This document shows, piece after piece, positions 20,484-29,881 of a DNA stretch of 64,000 nt. The notes beneath the pieces were generated by a model. The model saw only the letters and a program-made list of their open reading frames with translations. It was not told where the DNA came from and ran no database searches. Position numbers and translations under genes: made by a program. The stretch is from Sphingomonas sp. PR090111-T3T-6A (lineage in GTDB: Bacteria; Pseudomonadota; Alphaproteobacteria; Sphingomonadales; Sphingomonadaceae). The stretch is taken from contig NZ_AORL01000021.1 in NCBI RefSeq assembly GCF_000383095.1, positions 558,001 through 622,000 of the forward strand, in the 5' to 3' direction. Numbering within the stretch: the first letter of the stretch is position 1; every line of letters begins with the position of its first letter.

Positions 20484-20772
20484 ACCCGCCCTCCTTCTCG
20501 CGACGCTCGCGCTCGCCGGCTGCACACCGGTCGAGATGCGCGGCGAGCATCATCCCGCTGCTGGCGAGCGCGTGTGCCGGAACGAGCCGGCGCAGCGCTA
20601 TCTCGGCCATGGGAGCGGCACCGGCGCGATCGAGGGCGCCCGCCGCGCTTCGGGCGCGAAGACCGTGCGGGTGGTACGGCCCGGCGAAGCCGTGACCATG
20701 GACTTCCGCCCCGATCGCCTCACCGTGACGGTCGACAAGCATCAGGTCATCAGCCGCCTCAACTGCGGCTGA
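20473..20772 (+). CDS. I78-type peptidase-inhibitor lipoprotein
   Basis: This 99-residue protein begins with a lipoprotein signal ending in the lipobox LAGC (Cys17), so it is probably anchored to a membrane on the periplasmic side. The remainder resembles the I78 inhibitor family: AQRYLGHGSG, a Gly/Ala/Arg-rich helix, then VRPGEAVTMDFRPDRL and a C-terminal VISRLNCG. I78 proteins inhibit serine proteases. The start overlaps the end of rnd by 11 bases, suggesting coupled translation. It is convergent with ppx, only 6 bases apart, and both stop codons lie in a small hairpin (20767-20784). The target protease is unknown. Confidence 0.8.
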   Translation: MRNKPALLLATLALAGCTPVEMRGEHHPAAGERVCRNEPAQRYLGHGSGTGAIEGARRASGAKTVRVVRPGEAVTMDFRPDRLTVTVDKHQVISRLNCG

Positions 20773-20778
20773 CCGGCC

Positions 20779-22284
20779 TCAGCCTTCCACCATCTCCGCA
20801 CGGAGGCCGAAGGCGGCGGCCAGCGTCTTGTGCCGCCGCTCCACTGCTTCGCCATAAAGCGCGCCGTCGCCGGCAGCGAGGCGAAGGCTCAGCGTCGAAC
20901 CCTTCATCTGCAAGGCGCTGGTCTGGAGCGGCGCAGCCACGCCACCCGACAGCCTCTGCCCCAGACGCATGGCGAGGCCCCAGCGGACCGCCATCTCCCG
21001 ATCCTCCTGCGAGACGAGTTGGGGCACCACCGGCGGCTCGCCGTCTGCGCCGAAGCTGCTGAACAGCGCCTGCGCCATCATTGCGCGCCCCCGCGCATCG
21101 ACGCCGACCCAATTTCCGTGCAGCGCCGTCTCCAGCCCGCGCTCGGCGCGGAACTCGGGATGGGCGCGCCAACCCACGTCAGCCAGAAGGCAGCTCGCAT
21201 GGCGCAGCCGTGCATCCGACGCGCTCTCGCCTGCGAAAAGCGGCGCGATCCAGCGGTCGAGCAGATCGCCATGTTCCGGGAAACGGCCGAGGCGACGCCC
21301 CTCCTCGCGAGTCGCGCAGATCAGCGGGTCCATGTCGCGCACGTCGGCGGGCAGGTTCCGGTGCAGCACGCCCTCGCGCAGGCCATAAGCGGATGCCACC
21401 AGATGGCTCGATCCCAGCTCGCGCGAAACCAGCGCCAGCAGCGCCGCCGCATCCGGCAGCGAGCCCGTCCGCGAGGAGGAGAGCTGCGGAATTTCCTTGA
21501 GCTTCGCCTTGTCGAAATGCGCCAGCGCGCGCACCGCCCGCTGCGCCGTGGCCACCGGCATGGTGTAGCCGTGGACGATCGGCAACGGATAGCCGGTGGT
21601 GTGCATCAGCAACCGCGCCAGGGCGCGCCACGACCCGCCGACCAGATAGAAGGGCAATCCCTTGCCGCGACCGCTCCAGCCCGTCTCCTGCAAGCGATGC
21701 TCGACCACCGTGCGGAGCGCGCGCGGGCCGCGACCGCGGATTTCCGCCACCCGCAGCACGCCGAGCGGGAAGGAGGCGCGCTCATGCACCTTCCCGCCCG
21801 AGACACGCGCGAGTTCGAGGCTTCCGCCGCCCAGATCGCCGACGATGCCGTCCGCATCGGGGAAGGCCGCGATCACGCCTTCGCCGGCCATCTCGGCCTC
21901 TTCCTCGCCCGTCAGCACGCTGACATCAAGGCCGATGCCGGCCGCGCGCGCGAGGAAGTCCATGCCGTTCGCGGCGTCGCGCACGGCGGCGGTGGCCACC
22001 GTGTGGAGGCTCGACACGCCGATCTTCTCGGCCACCAGACGGAAACGATCGAGCGCGACAAAGGCTCGCTCCACGCTCGCCGGATCGAGCACCCCGGTGG
22101 AGGCCAGGCCCTTGCCCAGCCCCGCCATCACCTTCTCGTTGAAGAGGATCGAGGGAATGCGGATCGGCCCGTCATAGACGACGAGGCGAATCGAGTTGGA
22201 ACCGATGTCGATGATGCCGACGCGGCCGCCGCTCTGATCGGCGCCCTTGCTGGCGGTGGAGCGAAAAAGATAGCCGGGCTTCAT
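20779..22284 (-). CDS. ppx: exopolyphosphatase (Ppx/GppA family)
   Basis: This 501-residue enzyme releases terminal phosphate from polyphosphate. The actin-like ASKHA fold shows phosphate-1 GIIDIGSNSIRLVVYDG near residue 22 and phosphate-2 VGDLGGGSLEL. The C-terminal helical half contains an HD-like HASCLLADVGWRAHPEFRAE. GppA-type guanosine pentaphosphatase activity is also possible for this family and cannot be excluded by eye. It lies 87 bases downstream of ppk1 on the same strand, placing synthesis and breakdown of polyphosphate in one transcription unit. Confidence 0.93.
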   Translation of the reverse strand: MKPGYLFRSTASKGADQSGGRVGIIDIGSNSIRLVVYDGPIRIPSILFNEKVMAGLGKGLASTGVLDPASVERAFVALDRFRLVAEKIGVSSLHTVATAAVRDAANGMDFLARAAGIGLDVSVLTGEEEAEMAGEGVIAAFPDADGIVGDLGGGSLELARVSGGKVHERASFPLGVLRVAEIRGRGPRALRTVVEHRLQETGWSGRGKGLPFYLVGGSWRALARLLMHTTGYPLPIVHGYTMPVATAQRAVRALAHFDKAKLKEIPQLSSSRTGSLPDAAALLALVSRELGSSHLVASAYGLREGVLHRNLPADVRDMDPLICATREEGRRLGRFPEHGDLLDRWIAPLFAGESASDARLRHASCLLADVGWRAHPEFRAERGLETALHGNWVGVDARGRAMMAQALFSSFGADGEPPVVPQLVSQEDREMAVRWGLAMRLGQRLSGGVAAPLQTSALQMKGSTLSLRLAAGDGALYGEAVERRHKTLAAAFGLRAEMVEG

Positions 22285-22371
22285 GGCGCGCCGGCGTTAG
22301 CGGGAAACGGGCCGGCCGCAAAGGCCGCCCGCCCCGGTTTCGCTTCGTTTCGCCGACGAATCATAGCGCTA

Positions 22372-24624
22372 TCAATAGACGCCGCCCCGTCGCAGCTTGA
22401 GCCGCGGCACGCTGTCCGATTTCCGCAATGCCGCACCGCGCCCCGAAAGCGAGGGGTTTGTCATGAAATAACGGTGGAGATTAAAGGGCTTGCCATCGGA
22501 TTTCGTGATCCGGTCATAGCCGCCATCGGGCCGCAGGACCCAGCTCTGCTCGGTGTCGATGAGGTTGGCCACCATCACCTGATCGAGCACCTGTGCATGG
22601 ACCGTCGGGTTCTCGATCGGCAGCATATATTCGACGCGGCGATCGAAGTTGCGCGGCATCCAGTCGGCCGAGGAGATGAACACCTTCGCTTTGCGGTTCG
22701 GCATCGGCTCGCCATTACCGAAGCACATGATGCGGCTGTGTTCCAGGAAGCGGCCGACCACGGATTTCACGCGGATATTCTCCGACAGCCCCGGAACGCC
22801 CGGCCTGAGGCAGCAGATGCCGCGCACGATCAGGTCGATCTGCACGCCGGCGGCGCTCGCGCGATAGAGCTTCTCGATGATCGCCGGGTCCACCAGCGAG
22901 TTCATCTTCGCCCAGATCGTCGCCGGGCGGCCCGCACGGGCATGATCGATCTCCGCATCGATCAGGTCGGCAAGACGCTCGCGCAGGCCGTGCGGCGAGA
23001 TCGTTACCAGCTCCAGATCATGCGGCTCGACATAGCCGGTGATGTAGTTGAACACCTGCGCCGCATCACGTCCCACGCGAGGATCGGCCGTGAAGAAGCT
23101 GAGATCCGTGTAAATTCTCGCCGTCACCGGATGATAGTTGCCGGTCCCGAAGTGGCAGTAGGTGCGGAAGGTGCCGTTCTCCCGGCGAACCACCATCGAG
23201 ATCTTGGCGTGCGTCTTCCAGTCGATGAAGCCGTAGACCACCTGCACGCCCGCCCGCTCGAGCTGGGCTGCCCAGAGGATATTCTGCTCCTCGTCGAAGC
23301 GGGCTTTCAGCTCCACGACGGCCGTGACCGACTTGCCCGCCTCCGCCGCGTCGATCAGCGCGCGGATGATCGCGGATTGCTTGCCGGCGCGATAGAGCGT
23401 CTGCTTGATCGCCACCACGTCCGGGTCGTGCGCTGCCTGTGTCAGGAAAGCGATCACCACCTCGAAGCTCTCATAGGGGTGGTGGACGACGATGTCCTTA
23501 TCTCGGATCGCGGCGAAGCAATCGCCGCCATGTTCCCGGATTCGCTCAGGAAAACGCGGCGTGAACGGCGACCATTTCAAATCCGGCCGGTTCTCCTCGA
23601 CCAGCATGTCGAGATCGGCAACGCCGAGGAAACCGGAGGCTTCGGAGACGAGCGCGCCCTGCCCGACCGCGTCGGAAACAAGGTCCTCCAGCTCCTGCGG
23701 CATCCCCGCCTGAAGGCGCAGGCGGATCACCCGGCCGCGGCGGCGCCGCTTGATGGCGGAGTGGAAAAAGCGAACCAGATCCTCGGCTTCTTCCTCGATC
23801 TCGATATCGCTGTCGCGGATGATGCGGAACGCGCCGTCGCCATGAACCTCATAGCCGGGGAAGAGCAACGCGGTGAAACGACGGATCAGCGTCTCGACCG
23901 CGATATAGCGTGCCGTCTCGCCCGGCAGGCGCACGAAGCGCGGCAGTGTCGGCGGAATCATCAGCAGCTCGCGAATCGGCTCCCCATCCGACAGCCGCTT
24001 GAGATCGAAGATGAGGCTGAAGCCCTTGTTCGGAATGAACGGGAAAGGATGCGCAGGATCGAGCGCCTGCGGCGTCAGAACCGGCAACACCTGCTCGCGG
24101 AAATGCGTCTCCAGCCAGGGCGCGTCCTCGGCAGGCACGCCATCGTTGGAGAGGACATGGAAGTCCTGCTCAGCCAACTCCTGCCGAAGCGTGCGCCACA
24201 CCACCTGCTGACGCCGCATCAGCGCATCGGCGCTCGCCTCGATGGCGTTGAGCTGCTGCGTCGGGGTGAGCCCGTCGGCGGACAATTGCTCGACGCTGTT
24301 GAGCTGCTGCCCGCGCAGGCCCGCAACCCGGACCATGAAGAACTCATCGAGATTGTTGCCCGAGATGGAGAGGAAGCGCAGCCGCTCCAACAGCGGGTGA
24401 GCGGGGTTGCATGCCTCGTCCAGCACCCGCTCGTTGAAGGCCAGCCACGAAATCTCGCGGTTGAAGTAACGCTCGCGCGGCGCCACCGGATCGGCAAGCG
24501 AGGCCTCCTCATGAAGGCTCTGAGCATCGGCCACGGCCCGCGCGATGTCGGCGGTCATCATCGGCTCCACCTCCGGGATCGGAGAATCGGTCTGGGTTTC
24601 GGGCAGGTCGTTCATCGCGCTCAT
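22372..24624 (-). CDS. ppk1: polyphosphate kinase 1
   Basis: This 750-residue enzyme builds polyphosphate from ATP. The N-terminal domain has the typical [19 protein letters not shown] (about residue 53). The two phospholipase-D-like catalytic domains contain the autophosphorylated-histidine region [20 protein letters not shown], and downstream IICFGNGEP-like and [15 protein letters not shown] segments. The start could be M1 or M4. It follows hdaA by 22 bases and precedes ppx, so an operon is likely. Polyphosphate supports stress survival and phosphate storage. Confidence 0.97.
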   Translation of the reverse strand: MSAMNDLPETQTDSPIPEVEPMMTADIARAVADAQSLHEEASLADPVAPRERYFNREISWLAFNERVLDEACNPAHPLLERLRFLSISGNNLDEFFMVRVAGLRGQQLNSVEQLSADGLTPTQQLNAIEASADALMRRQQVVWRTLRQELAEQDFHVLSNDGVPAEDAPWLETHFREQVLPVLTPQALDPAHPFPFIPNKGFSLIFDLKRLSDGEPIRELLMIPPTLPRFVRLPGETARYIAVETLIRRFTALLFPGYEVHGDGAFRIIRDSDIEIEEEAEDLVRFFHSAIKRRRRGRVIRLRLQAGMPQELEDLVSDAVGQGALVSEASGFLGVADLDMLVEENRPDLKWSPFTPRFPERIREHGGDCFAAIRDKDIVVHHPYESFEVVIAFLTQAAHDPDVVAIKQTLYRAGKQSAIIRALIDAAEAGKSVTAVVELKARFDEEQNILWAAQLERAGVQVVYGFIDWKTHAKISMVVRRENGTFRTYCHFGTGNYHPVTARIYTDLSFFTADPRVGRDAAQVFNYITGYVEPHDLELVTISPHGLRERLADLIDAEIDHARAGRPATIWAKMNSLVDPAIIEKLYRASAAGVQIDLIVRGICCLRPGVPGLSENIRVKSVVGRFLEHSRIMCFGNGEPMPNRKAKVFISSADWMPRNFDRRVEYMLPIENPTVHAQVLDQVMVANLIDTEQSWVLRPDGGYDRITKSDGKPFNLHRYFMTNPSLSGRGAALRKSDSVPRLKLRRGGVY

Positions 24625-24646
24625 GTGCCGCAGATTAGCCCAGCCT

Positions 24647-25255
24647 TCACCGGGCGTCGATAACGCCGGCCTGCATCAGCGCATCCCGTGCGAGCGGCAC
24701 GGTCAGTCGGTGCTGGCGAGAGAGAGCGGCCCGGTCGAGGGCGCCGATCGCGCCGATGATCCCCACATAAGTCCGCTCGATGCGGGCCGAGAGCCATGCG
24801 GTGAGCGTCGGCGGCACCGGCAGGCCGCGCCGCGCCAGCCCGCGTTCGAGCAGCGCGGTCATCAGCGCGTCGTCCGGCGGCTGGATCGCCACGCGCGGCG
24901 TCGCCGTGAGTCGCGAGGCGAGATCGGGCAGCGAAACGGACCACTCCGGCGGCGGTGCATCCGCGACGATCAGCAGCGGGCGGTGCGTCTCCATCGCGGC
25001 ATTCCAGGCGTGGAACAGGGTTTCCTCATCGACGCGCCACGCATCGTCGAGCAGCCGTCCCCCTGTCTTGCGTGCGAACAGCCGGCCGACGAGGCTCCGC
25101 CCGGATTTGCGCGGCCCGGTCAGGATCGTCACCGGCACGGGCCACAGCGCCCAATGCTCAAGATGCCGCGCGACCGCCGCATTGGCGTCGGACAGGATGA
25201 ACTCGTCGTCGCGCTCGTCCTCCGGCCAGTCCAGCGGGAGCGCGATCTGGTTCAT
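24647..25255 (-). CDS. hdaA: DnaA-related regulatory inactivator HdaA
   Basis: This 202-residue protein resembles the AAA+ core of DnaA without its DNA-binding domain. The N-terminal [10 protein letters not shown] is the clamp-binding-type peptide of Hda proteins; [15 protein letters not shown] is the Walker A region. The C-terminal lid ([21 protein letters not shown]) resembles the Hda/DnaA sensor 2 region. With the DNA clamp, Hda stimulates DnaA-ATP hydrolysis and prevents re-initiation. Its start overlaps the previous stop (ATGA, 25252-25255), and ppk1 follows by 22 bases. Family is fairly certain from the N-terminal motif plus context. Confidence 0.88.
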   Translation of the reverse strand: MNQIALPLDWPEDERDDEFILSDANAAVARHLEHWALWPVPVTILTGPRKSGRSLVGRLFARKTGGRLLDDAWRVDEETLFHAWNAAMETHRPLLIVADAPPPEWSVSLPDLASRLTATPRVAIQPPDDALMTALLERGLARRGLPVPPTLTAWLSARIERTYVGIIGAIGALDRAALSRQHRLTVPLARDALMQAGVIDAR

Positions 25256-26544
25256 TGTTTCGGCTGGGCGGGCGGTGACGTGGCGGAAGCCGGCGTCGGG
25301 GACGCCCCTCCCTTCCGCATGTGCAGCGTCGCCCCCTCGCCCTCCAGCTTCCAGCCGCGCGCGGCCAGCGCCGTCTTCAGCGCCCCGACGTCGCCCGCAT
25401 AGCCCACCGACAGCAGAGACGTGCCCCCAAGCGCGAGGCTCGCCACCGTCGCCTGTCGCACGCCCGCCACCGCGCGCAGCGCGGCCTGCGCCTGATCCAG
25501 CATCGCCGCGTCGGCCGTCTCGACCTGCACGGTGAACTGGGCCGACTGCGCGGTGCTGACGTCCTCCACGATCGCGGCGAGCGGATCGGCCGCATCGTCG
25601 GGGATGAGATCGGCGGCGGGCGCTTCCGGCTCCTCGATCGAGAGTGAGGGATCGGGCTTGAGCTGCCCGTGGCCCAGCGCGTTCACATAGAGCGCGTCGA
25701 CCTGCTTCACGCCCTCGTCCAGCATATGGTCAAGCCCCCCCGTGCTCGATGCAACCAGCGTGAAGGTGCCGAGCACCTCGCCGTCCGGCCCGTGCCGCGC
25801 GACGAAGCGCGCCGCGATCGGGCCGCCCGGATAACGGCGCTCCAGATAGACCTCCGGCACCACCACGTCCGACGCGCCATATTGATCGAGCAGCATCCGC
25901 CACCAGATGCGGCCTGGCCGGCGGCTCTGGCCGAGGTTGAGCAGCACGGGGTCCGCGCCCGTGCCGACCGGCCGCACATAATCCACCGCGCTCGATCCCG
26001 TGCGGAAGCGCGCCCATGCCTTCTGCCACGACGTGCGCGATTCGAAGCTCTGCTCCGCGCCGCCGCCATATTGGATCGGGATCATCAGCATCGGCGCCGA
26101 ACGTGGGGTCGAGGTTCCCCCGCCGATCAACTCGCCGGTGCGACCGCGATCGAACAGCAGGCCGAGCGTCGCGATATAGCGGTGCGGGCCGACCTGCTCG
26201 CTTTCCACCTCGATGCCGGCGACGATCGAATCGAGCGTCGAATCGGGAACGCCGGGTGCCTGATCCGGGCTCGCGCCGTGCATCCGGGCCCAGAGAATCT
26301 TCCAGCCCTTGCGCTGCGCCTCGCGCCATGCGGCGGTGCGCGCCTCGTCGGCGGTGCGGCCGGCGACATCCACCTGCACGCCCGTCACCTCATAGCTCGA
26401 AGAGCTGTCGATCGGCGGCACGCCGCGATCTCCGGGTGCAAGCTGGGCATAGGCATACCAGCCTGCCCCGCCCGCCATCAGGGCGGCGAGAAGGATCGGC
26501 GGCCAGGGGTGGCGGCGAAGCGAAGGGAGTACAAGCGACGTCAC
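25252..26544 (-). CDS. membrane-anchored protein with HMA-like C-terminal domain, function unknown
   Basis: This 430-residue protein has one N-terminal transmembrane segment ([20 protein letters not shown], about residues 14-33), and the rest is probably periplasmic. The middle has no recognisable catalytic motif. The last ~80 residues (from [20 protein letters not shown]) look like a beta-alpha-beta-beta-alpha-beta ferredoxin/HMA fold but lack the metal-binding CxxC. I start at GTG 26544 because AGAAGG lies six bases upstream; the open frame continues 24 codons further without that support. It heads the hdaA-ppk1-ppx run through an ATGA overlap and is divergent from purM. No function is assigned. 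Confidence 0.75.
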   Translation of the reverse strand: MTSLVLPSLRRHPWPPILLAALMAGGAGWYAYAQLAPGDRGVPPIDSSSSYEVTGVQVDVAGRTADEARTAAWREAQRKGWKILWARMHGASPDQAPGVPDSTLDSIVAGIEVESEQVGPHRYIATLGLLFDRGRTGELIGGGTSTPRSAPMLMIPIQYGGGAEQSFESRTSWQKAWARFRTGSSAVDYVRPVGTGADPVLLNLGQSRRPGRIWWRMLLDQYGASDVVVPEVYLERRYPGGPIAARFVARHGPDGEVLGTFTLVASSTGGLDHMLDEGVKQVDALYVNALGHGQLKPDPSLSIEEPEAPAADLIPDDAADPLAAIVEDVSTAQSAQFTVQVETADAAMLDQAQAALRAVAGVRQATVASLALGGTSLLSVGYAGDVGALKTALAARGWKLEGEGATLHMRKGGASPTPASATSPPAQPKQ

Positions 26545-26605
26545 GCTGGTCCTTCTGGCGGGTTGGGCATGGAAATCCAAGCGCGATGTCGCTACCGCAC
26601 GCCGC

Positions 26606-27712
26606 ATGACCGACACGCCCGATCAGACCGAGAGCTATACCTACGCCCAAGCGGGCGTTTCCATCGCAGCGGGCAACGCGCTCGTGAAGGCCATCGGGCC
26701 GCTGGCGAAGTCCACGCGCCGGCCGGGCGCGGATGCGGAGCTGGGCGGCTTCGGCGGTTTCTTCGATCCCAAGGCGGCGGGGTTCAAGGACCCGCTTCTG
26801 GTCGCCGCGAACGACGGCGTCGGCACCAAGCTCAAGCTCGCGATCGACAGCGGCCATCATGACGGCGTCGGCATCGATCTCGTCGCGATGTGCGCCAATG
26901 ATCTGGTCGTGCAGGGCGCCGAGCCGCTCTTCTTCCTCGACTATTTCGCGACCGGCAAGCTGGAGGGCGATGTCGCCGTCCGCGTCGTCGCCTCGATCGC
27001 GGAGGGCTGCAAGCAGGCCGGCTGCGCGCTGATCGGTGGCGAGACGGCCGAGATGCCGGGCATGTATGCCGACGGCGACTATGACCTCGCAGGCTTCTGC
27101 GTCGGCGCGGTCGAGCGTGGCGAGCAACTCACCGGCGACAAGGTGGCGGCGGGCGACGTGATCCTCGGCCTCGCGTCGACGGGTGTGCATTCCAACGGCT
27201 ATTCGCTGGTCCGCCGCCTCGCGGCCGATAAGGGCTGGAAGCTTGACCGCCCCGCGCCGTTCGACATCGAGACGCTGCTGATCGACGCGCTGATGGCGCC
27301 GACGCGCATCTATGTGAAGTCGCTGCTCCCGGTGATCCGCGAGGGCAAGATCCACGCGCTCGCCCACATCACCGGCGGCGGTCTGCTCGAGAACATCCCG
27401 CGCGTCCTGCCGCAGGGCCTGCACGCGCATATCGACGCTGATGCGTGGCCGCAGAGCCCGCTGATGGGCTTCCTCCAGGCGCAGGGCCGGATCGAGCCGG
27501 AAGAGATGGCGCGCACCTTCAACTGCGGCATCGGCATGGCCGTCGTCGTGGCTGCGGCGGATGTGGACGCTGTCACCGCCACTCTCGAAGCAGCAGGCGA
27601 GACCGTCCACCGCATCGGCCGCATCGAGGCCGGCGAGAAGGGCTGCACCGTCTCGGGCAAGGACGAGACCTGGGCAAAGCGCGAAGCCTGGTCCGCCACG
27701 CACCATGGCTGA
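26606..27712 (+). CDS. purM: phosphoribosylformylglycinamidine cyclo-ligase
   Basis: This 368-residue enzyme catalyses the fifth step of purine synthesis (FGAM to AIR, using ATP). Family landmarks are [16 protein letters not shown] at the N-terminus, [47 protein letters not shown] and [15 protein letters not shown]. The start is the ATG in the 61-base gap between divergent genes. Its stop overlaps the purN start by 8 bases, so the two purine genes are coupled. Confidence 0.98.
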   Translation: MTDTPDQTESYTYAQAGVSIAAGNALVKAIGPLAKSTRRPGADAELGGFGGFFDPKAAGFKDPLLVAANDGVGTKLKLAIDSGHHDGVGIDLVAMCANDLVVQGAEPLFFLDYFATGKLEGDVAVRVVASIAEGCKQAGCALIGGETAEMPGMYADGDYDLAGFCVGAVERGEQLTGDKVAAGDVILGLASTGVHSNGYSLVRRLAADKGWKLDRPAPFDIETLLIDALMAPTRIYVKSLLPVIREGKIHALAHITGGGLLENIPRVLPQGLHAHIDADAWPQSPLMGFLQAQGRIEPEEMARTFNCGIGMAVVVAAADVDAVTATLEAAGETVHRIGRIEAGEKGCTVSGKDETWAKREAWSATHHG

Positions 27713-28280
27713 CCGCACGCGCGTCGGCGTCCTGATCTCCGGGCGCGGATCGAATTTGAAGGCGCTGCTCGATGCTCAGGCGTCGGCGGATTGCCCCTAT
27801 GAGATCGCGCTCGTCGTCTCGAACGTCGAGGACGCGCCCGGTCTGGACTTCGCCCGCGCCCTCGGCATCGCGACCTTCGCCAAGGCCCACAAGGGCATGA
27901 AGCGCGCCGAGTTCGACGCCCTCGTCGACGCCGAACTGCGCGCCCATAACATCGAGGCGGTGGCGCTGGCAGGCTATATGCGCCTGCTCTCGCCGGGCTT
28001 CGTCGAAGGCTGGGCCGGGCGGATGATCAACATTCACCCCTCGCTCCTGCCGCTCTACAAGGGCCTCGACACGCATCAGCGCGCCATCGAGGCGGGCGAT
28101 GCCAAGCACGGCTGCTCGGTCCATCTCGTCACGGCAGAGCTGGACGACGGCCCGATCATCGCACAGGCCGAAGTGCCGATCCTGCCGGGCGACACGCCGG
28201 ACACCCTTGCGGCGCGCGTGCTGGTGGAGGAACATCGCCTCTATCCGCTCGCTCTGGCGGAGCTTGTGAGGACTTTGTGA
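27705..28280 (+). CDS. purN: phosphoribosylglycinamide formyltransferase
   Basis: This 191-residue enzyme transfers a formyl group from 10-formyl-tetrahydrofolate to GAR in purine synthesis. The substrate loop [14 protein letters not shown] is near the N-terminus. Catalytic Asn and His are in NIHPSLLP, and the catalytic Asp is in ELDDGPII. The start ATG lies inside the end of purM, with an 8-base overlap; a longer in-frame reading would only run through purM. Its stop overlaps the following gene as GTGA. Confidence 0.97.
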   Translation: MADRTRVGVLISGRGSNLKALLDAQASADCPYEIALVVSNVEDAPGLDFARALGIATFAKAHKGMKRAEFDALVDAELRAHNIEAVALAGYMRLLSPGFVEGWAGRMINIHPSLLPLYKGLDTHQRAIEAGDAKHGCSVHLVTAELDDGPIIAQAEVPILPGDTPDTLAARVLVEEHRLYPLALAELVRTL

Positions 28281-28654
28281 GCCCCGACCCCGACGCCGAT
28301 CTCGCCCGCATCCGCTCGCTCTGCATGAGCCAGCCGCGCGCGCAAGAGAAGCTGTCGCACGGGATGCCCGTCTTCTTCATCGAGAAGGGCAAGACCTTCG
28401 TCTGGTTCATCCACAACCATCACGGCAACGGCATCACGGCTATCGCACTCAAGACCAGCGGGCCGGAAGAGCAGGCGATGCTCGTCGAGGCCGAGCCGGA
28501 ACTCTTCTACCGCCCCGCCTATCTCGCACCTTCGGGCTGGATCGGGCTCCGGCTCGACGCTCCCGAGACCGACTGGGACCAGATCGAGGCGCGCATCGAG
28601 CAAAGCTGGGTGCTGGCCGCCACACCCCGCCTCAGGGAGCAATTCGGACGATGA
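28277..28654 (+). CDS. MmcQ/YjbR family protein
   Basis: This 125-residue protein fits the small MmcQ/YjbR (CyaY-like fold) family, in which some members bind DNA. Visible features are an N-terminal helix (IRSLCMSQPRAQEKL), then PVFFIEKGKTFVWFI, the mid-region FYRPAYLAPSGWIGLRL and a C-terminal helix (DQIEARIEQSWVLAA). It uses a GTG start overlapping the purN stop (GTGA), and its own stop overlaps the next start (ATGA). Its biochemical role is unknown and the location with purine genes may be only positional. Confidence 0.8.
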   Translation: MSPDPDADLARIRSLCMSQPRAQEKLSHGMPVFFIEKGKTFVWFIHNHHGNGITAIALKTSGPEEQAMLVEAEPELFYRPAYLAPSGWIGLRLDAPETDWDQIEARIEQSWVLAATPRLREQFGR

Positions 28655-29274
28655 GCAACGATACGACCCGCCGCAGCCGCCTGCGCTGGGTGACGCTCGG
28701 CGAGGCGGTGGCCGTCGCGGCGGTCATCATCTCGGGGCTGGGGCTCTGGAACAATTATCAGGATCGCCGCGAGGCCCGCGCCGACAAGGCCGCCGAGGCG
28801 AGCCGTGCAACATCCCCCGCGCCCTTCTATCTTCGCGCCGGCACATCCGGCGACGGATCGACGCTCGCGCTGAGCCCGGTCGTCACCGATCATGTCATCC
28901 AGGGTCAGACGCTGCGCTTCCCGCCCGCGTTCAAGCTCTCGCCGGTCACGACGACGAGCGACACGCGAATCGAGGCGGACTGGTTTGCCGGAGCCCTCAA
29001 GAGTGACCGCCACACGCGCCAGCTCCCTGAGGAGACGCAGGGTGACGAGCGCGTGCCCGTGATGATCGAGACGGATTATCTGGCCGGCGACAAGGCGCTC
29101 AAGGCGCGTGCCTTCTACGACATCGGCTATGCTCTGGAGGGGCATTTCCTGCGCGGCGCTTCGGTGAAGCTGCGCGGGCTCTCGCTGATCGGGAAGGCGC
29201 CGGCATCGGATGCGGCCGCGGATCAGCGGCTGGCGGCACTGTGGGAAGCGCGGGCCGGCAAGCCGAAGAAGTAA
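28651..29274 (+). CDS. single-pass membrane protein of unknown function
   Basis: This 207-residue protein has a basic N-terminus followed by one transmembrane helix (about residues 17-37: AVAVAAVIISGLGLWNNY), then a charged linker and a probably periplasmic domain of about 150 residues rich in beta-forming stretches (ALSPVVTDHVIQGQTLRF, ERVPVMIETDYLAG). I recognise no family. It is the last gene of the overlapping purM-purN chain, linked by ATGA, and ends at a hairpin shared with convergent ndk. Composition matches its neighbours. Confidence 0.75.
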   Translation: MSNDTTRRSRLRWVTLGEAVAVAAVIISGLGLWNNYQDRREARADKAAEASRATSPAPFYLRAGTSGDGSTLALSPVVTDHVIQGQTLRFPPAFKLSPVTTTSDTRIEADWFAGALKSDRHTRQLPEETQGDERVPVMIETDYLAGDKALKARAFYDIGYALEGHFLRGASVKLRGLSLIGKAPASDAAADQRLAALWEARAGKPKK

Positions 29275-29306
29275 GGGCCCTCCCGCCGATCCGACAGGAG
29301 AGCCCT
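29274..29306. terminator. bidirectional terminator hairpin between the purMN chain and ndk
   Basis: Arms AGGGCCCTCC (29274-29283) and GGAGAGCCCT (29297-29306) form a 10-bp stem with one internal mismatch (a G-U pair in the minus-strand transcript) and a 13-nt loop, between two convergent stop codons. Five A residues follow on the plus strand rather than a T-run, so termination strength is uncertain. Confidence 0.55.
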
Positions 29307-29314
29307 CCGAAAAA

Positions 29315-29737
29315 TCAGCCGACGATCTCTTCCGGCTTGAAGAAGTAGGCGATCTCGATCGCGGCGTTCTCCAGGCTGTCCGAACCGTGGACCGTGTTGG
29401 CCTCGATCGACTCCGCATAGACCTTGCGGATGGTGCCCTCGTCAGCGTTCGCCGGGTTCGTGGCGCCCATCACTTCGCGGTTCTTGGCCATCGCGTTCTC
29501 GCCTTCGAGAACCTGCACGACCACCGGGCCGGAGATCATGAAGGACACGAGGTCGTTGAAGAACGGACGCTCCTTGTGGACCGCGTAGAAGCCCTCGGCC
29601 TGCTCCTTGGTCATGTGGATGCGCTTGGACGCGACGACGCGCAGGCCGGCATCCTCCAGCATCTTGGTGACGCCGCCGGTCAGGTTGCGACGGGTGGCAT
29701 CGGGCTTGATGATCGAGAAGGTGCGTTCGGTCGACAT
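29315..29737 (-). CDS. ndk: nucleoside diphosphate kinase
   Basis: This 140-residue cytoplasmic enzyme equilibrates nucleoside di- and triphosphates through a phosphohistidine. The N-terminal [19 protein letters not shown] and the active-site His117 in [12 protein letters not shown] are textbook, and the length is exact for the family. It stands alone, divergent from the protease gene. AT-rich minus-strand sequence (TGTAAATTTATGGA) just upstream of the start could hold its promoter. Confidence 0.99.
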   Translation of the reverse strand: MSTERTFSIIKPDATRRNLTGGVTKMLEDAGLRVVASKRIHMTKEQAEGFYAVHKERPFFNDLVSFMISGPVVVQVLEGENAMAKNREVMGATNPANADEGTIRKVYAESIEANTVHGSDSLENAAIEIAYFFKPEEIVG

Positions 29738-29820
29738 GGCCGAGCGGGCTCCATAAATTTACAGGGTGGAAAGTGGCGCCCCTCTAGGCTTGTGGGCTGC
29801 CAGAGGCAAGGGGCGCGGAC

Positions 29821-29850
29821 TTGCAGCCGTCACAGCAAGCGCGCTAGCAT
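29821..29850 (+). promoter_or_regulatory. candidate promoter for the double-retropepsin gene
   Basis: TTGCAG (29821-29826) and TAGCAT (29845-29850), 18 bases apart, form a plausible sigma-70 pair. A strong ribosome-binding site (GAGGGGG) follows before the ATG at 29882. Confidence 0.4.
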
Positions 29851-29881
29851 CGCTACGGGGGCGTATCGAGGGGGCGCCAGC

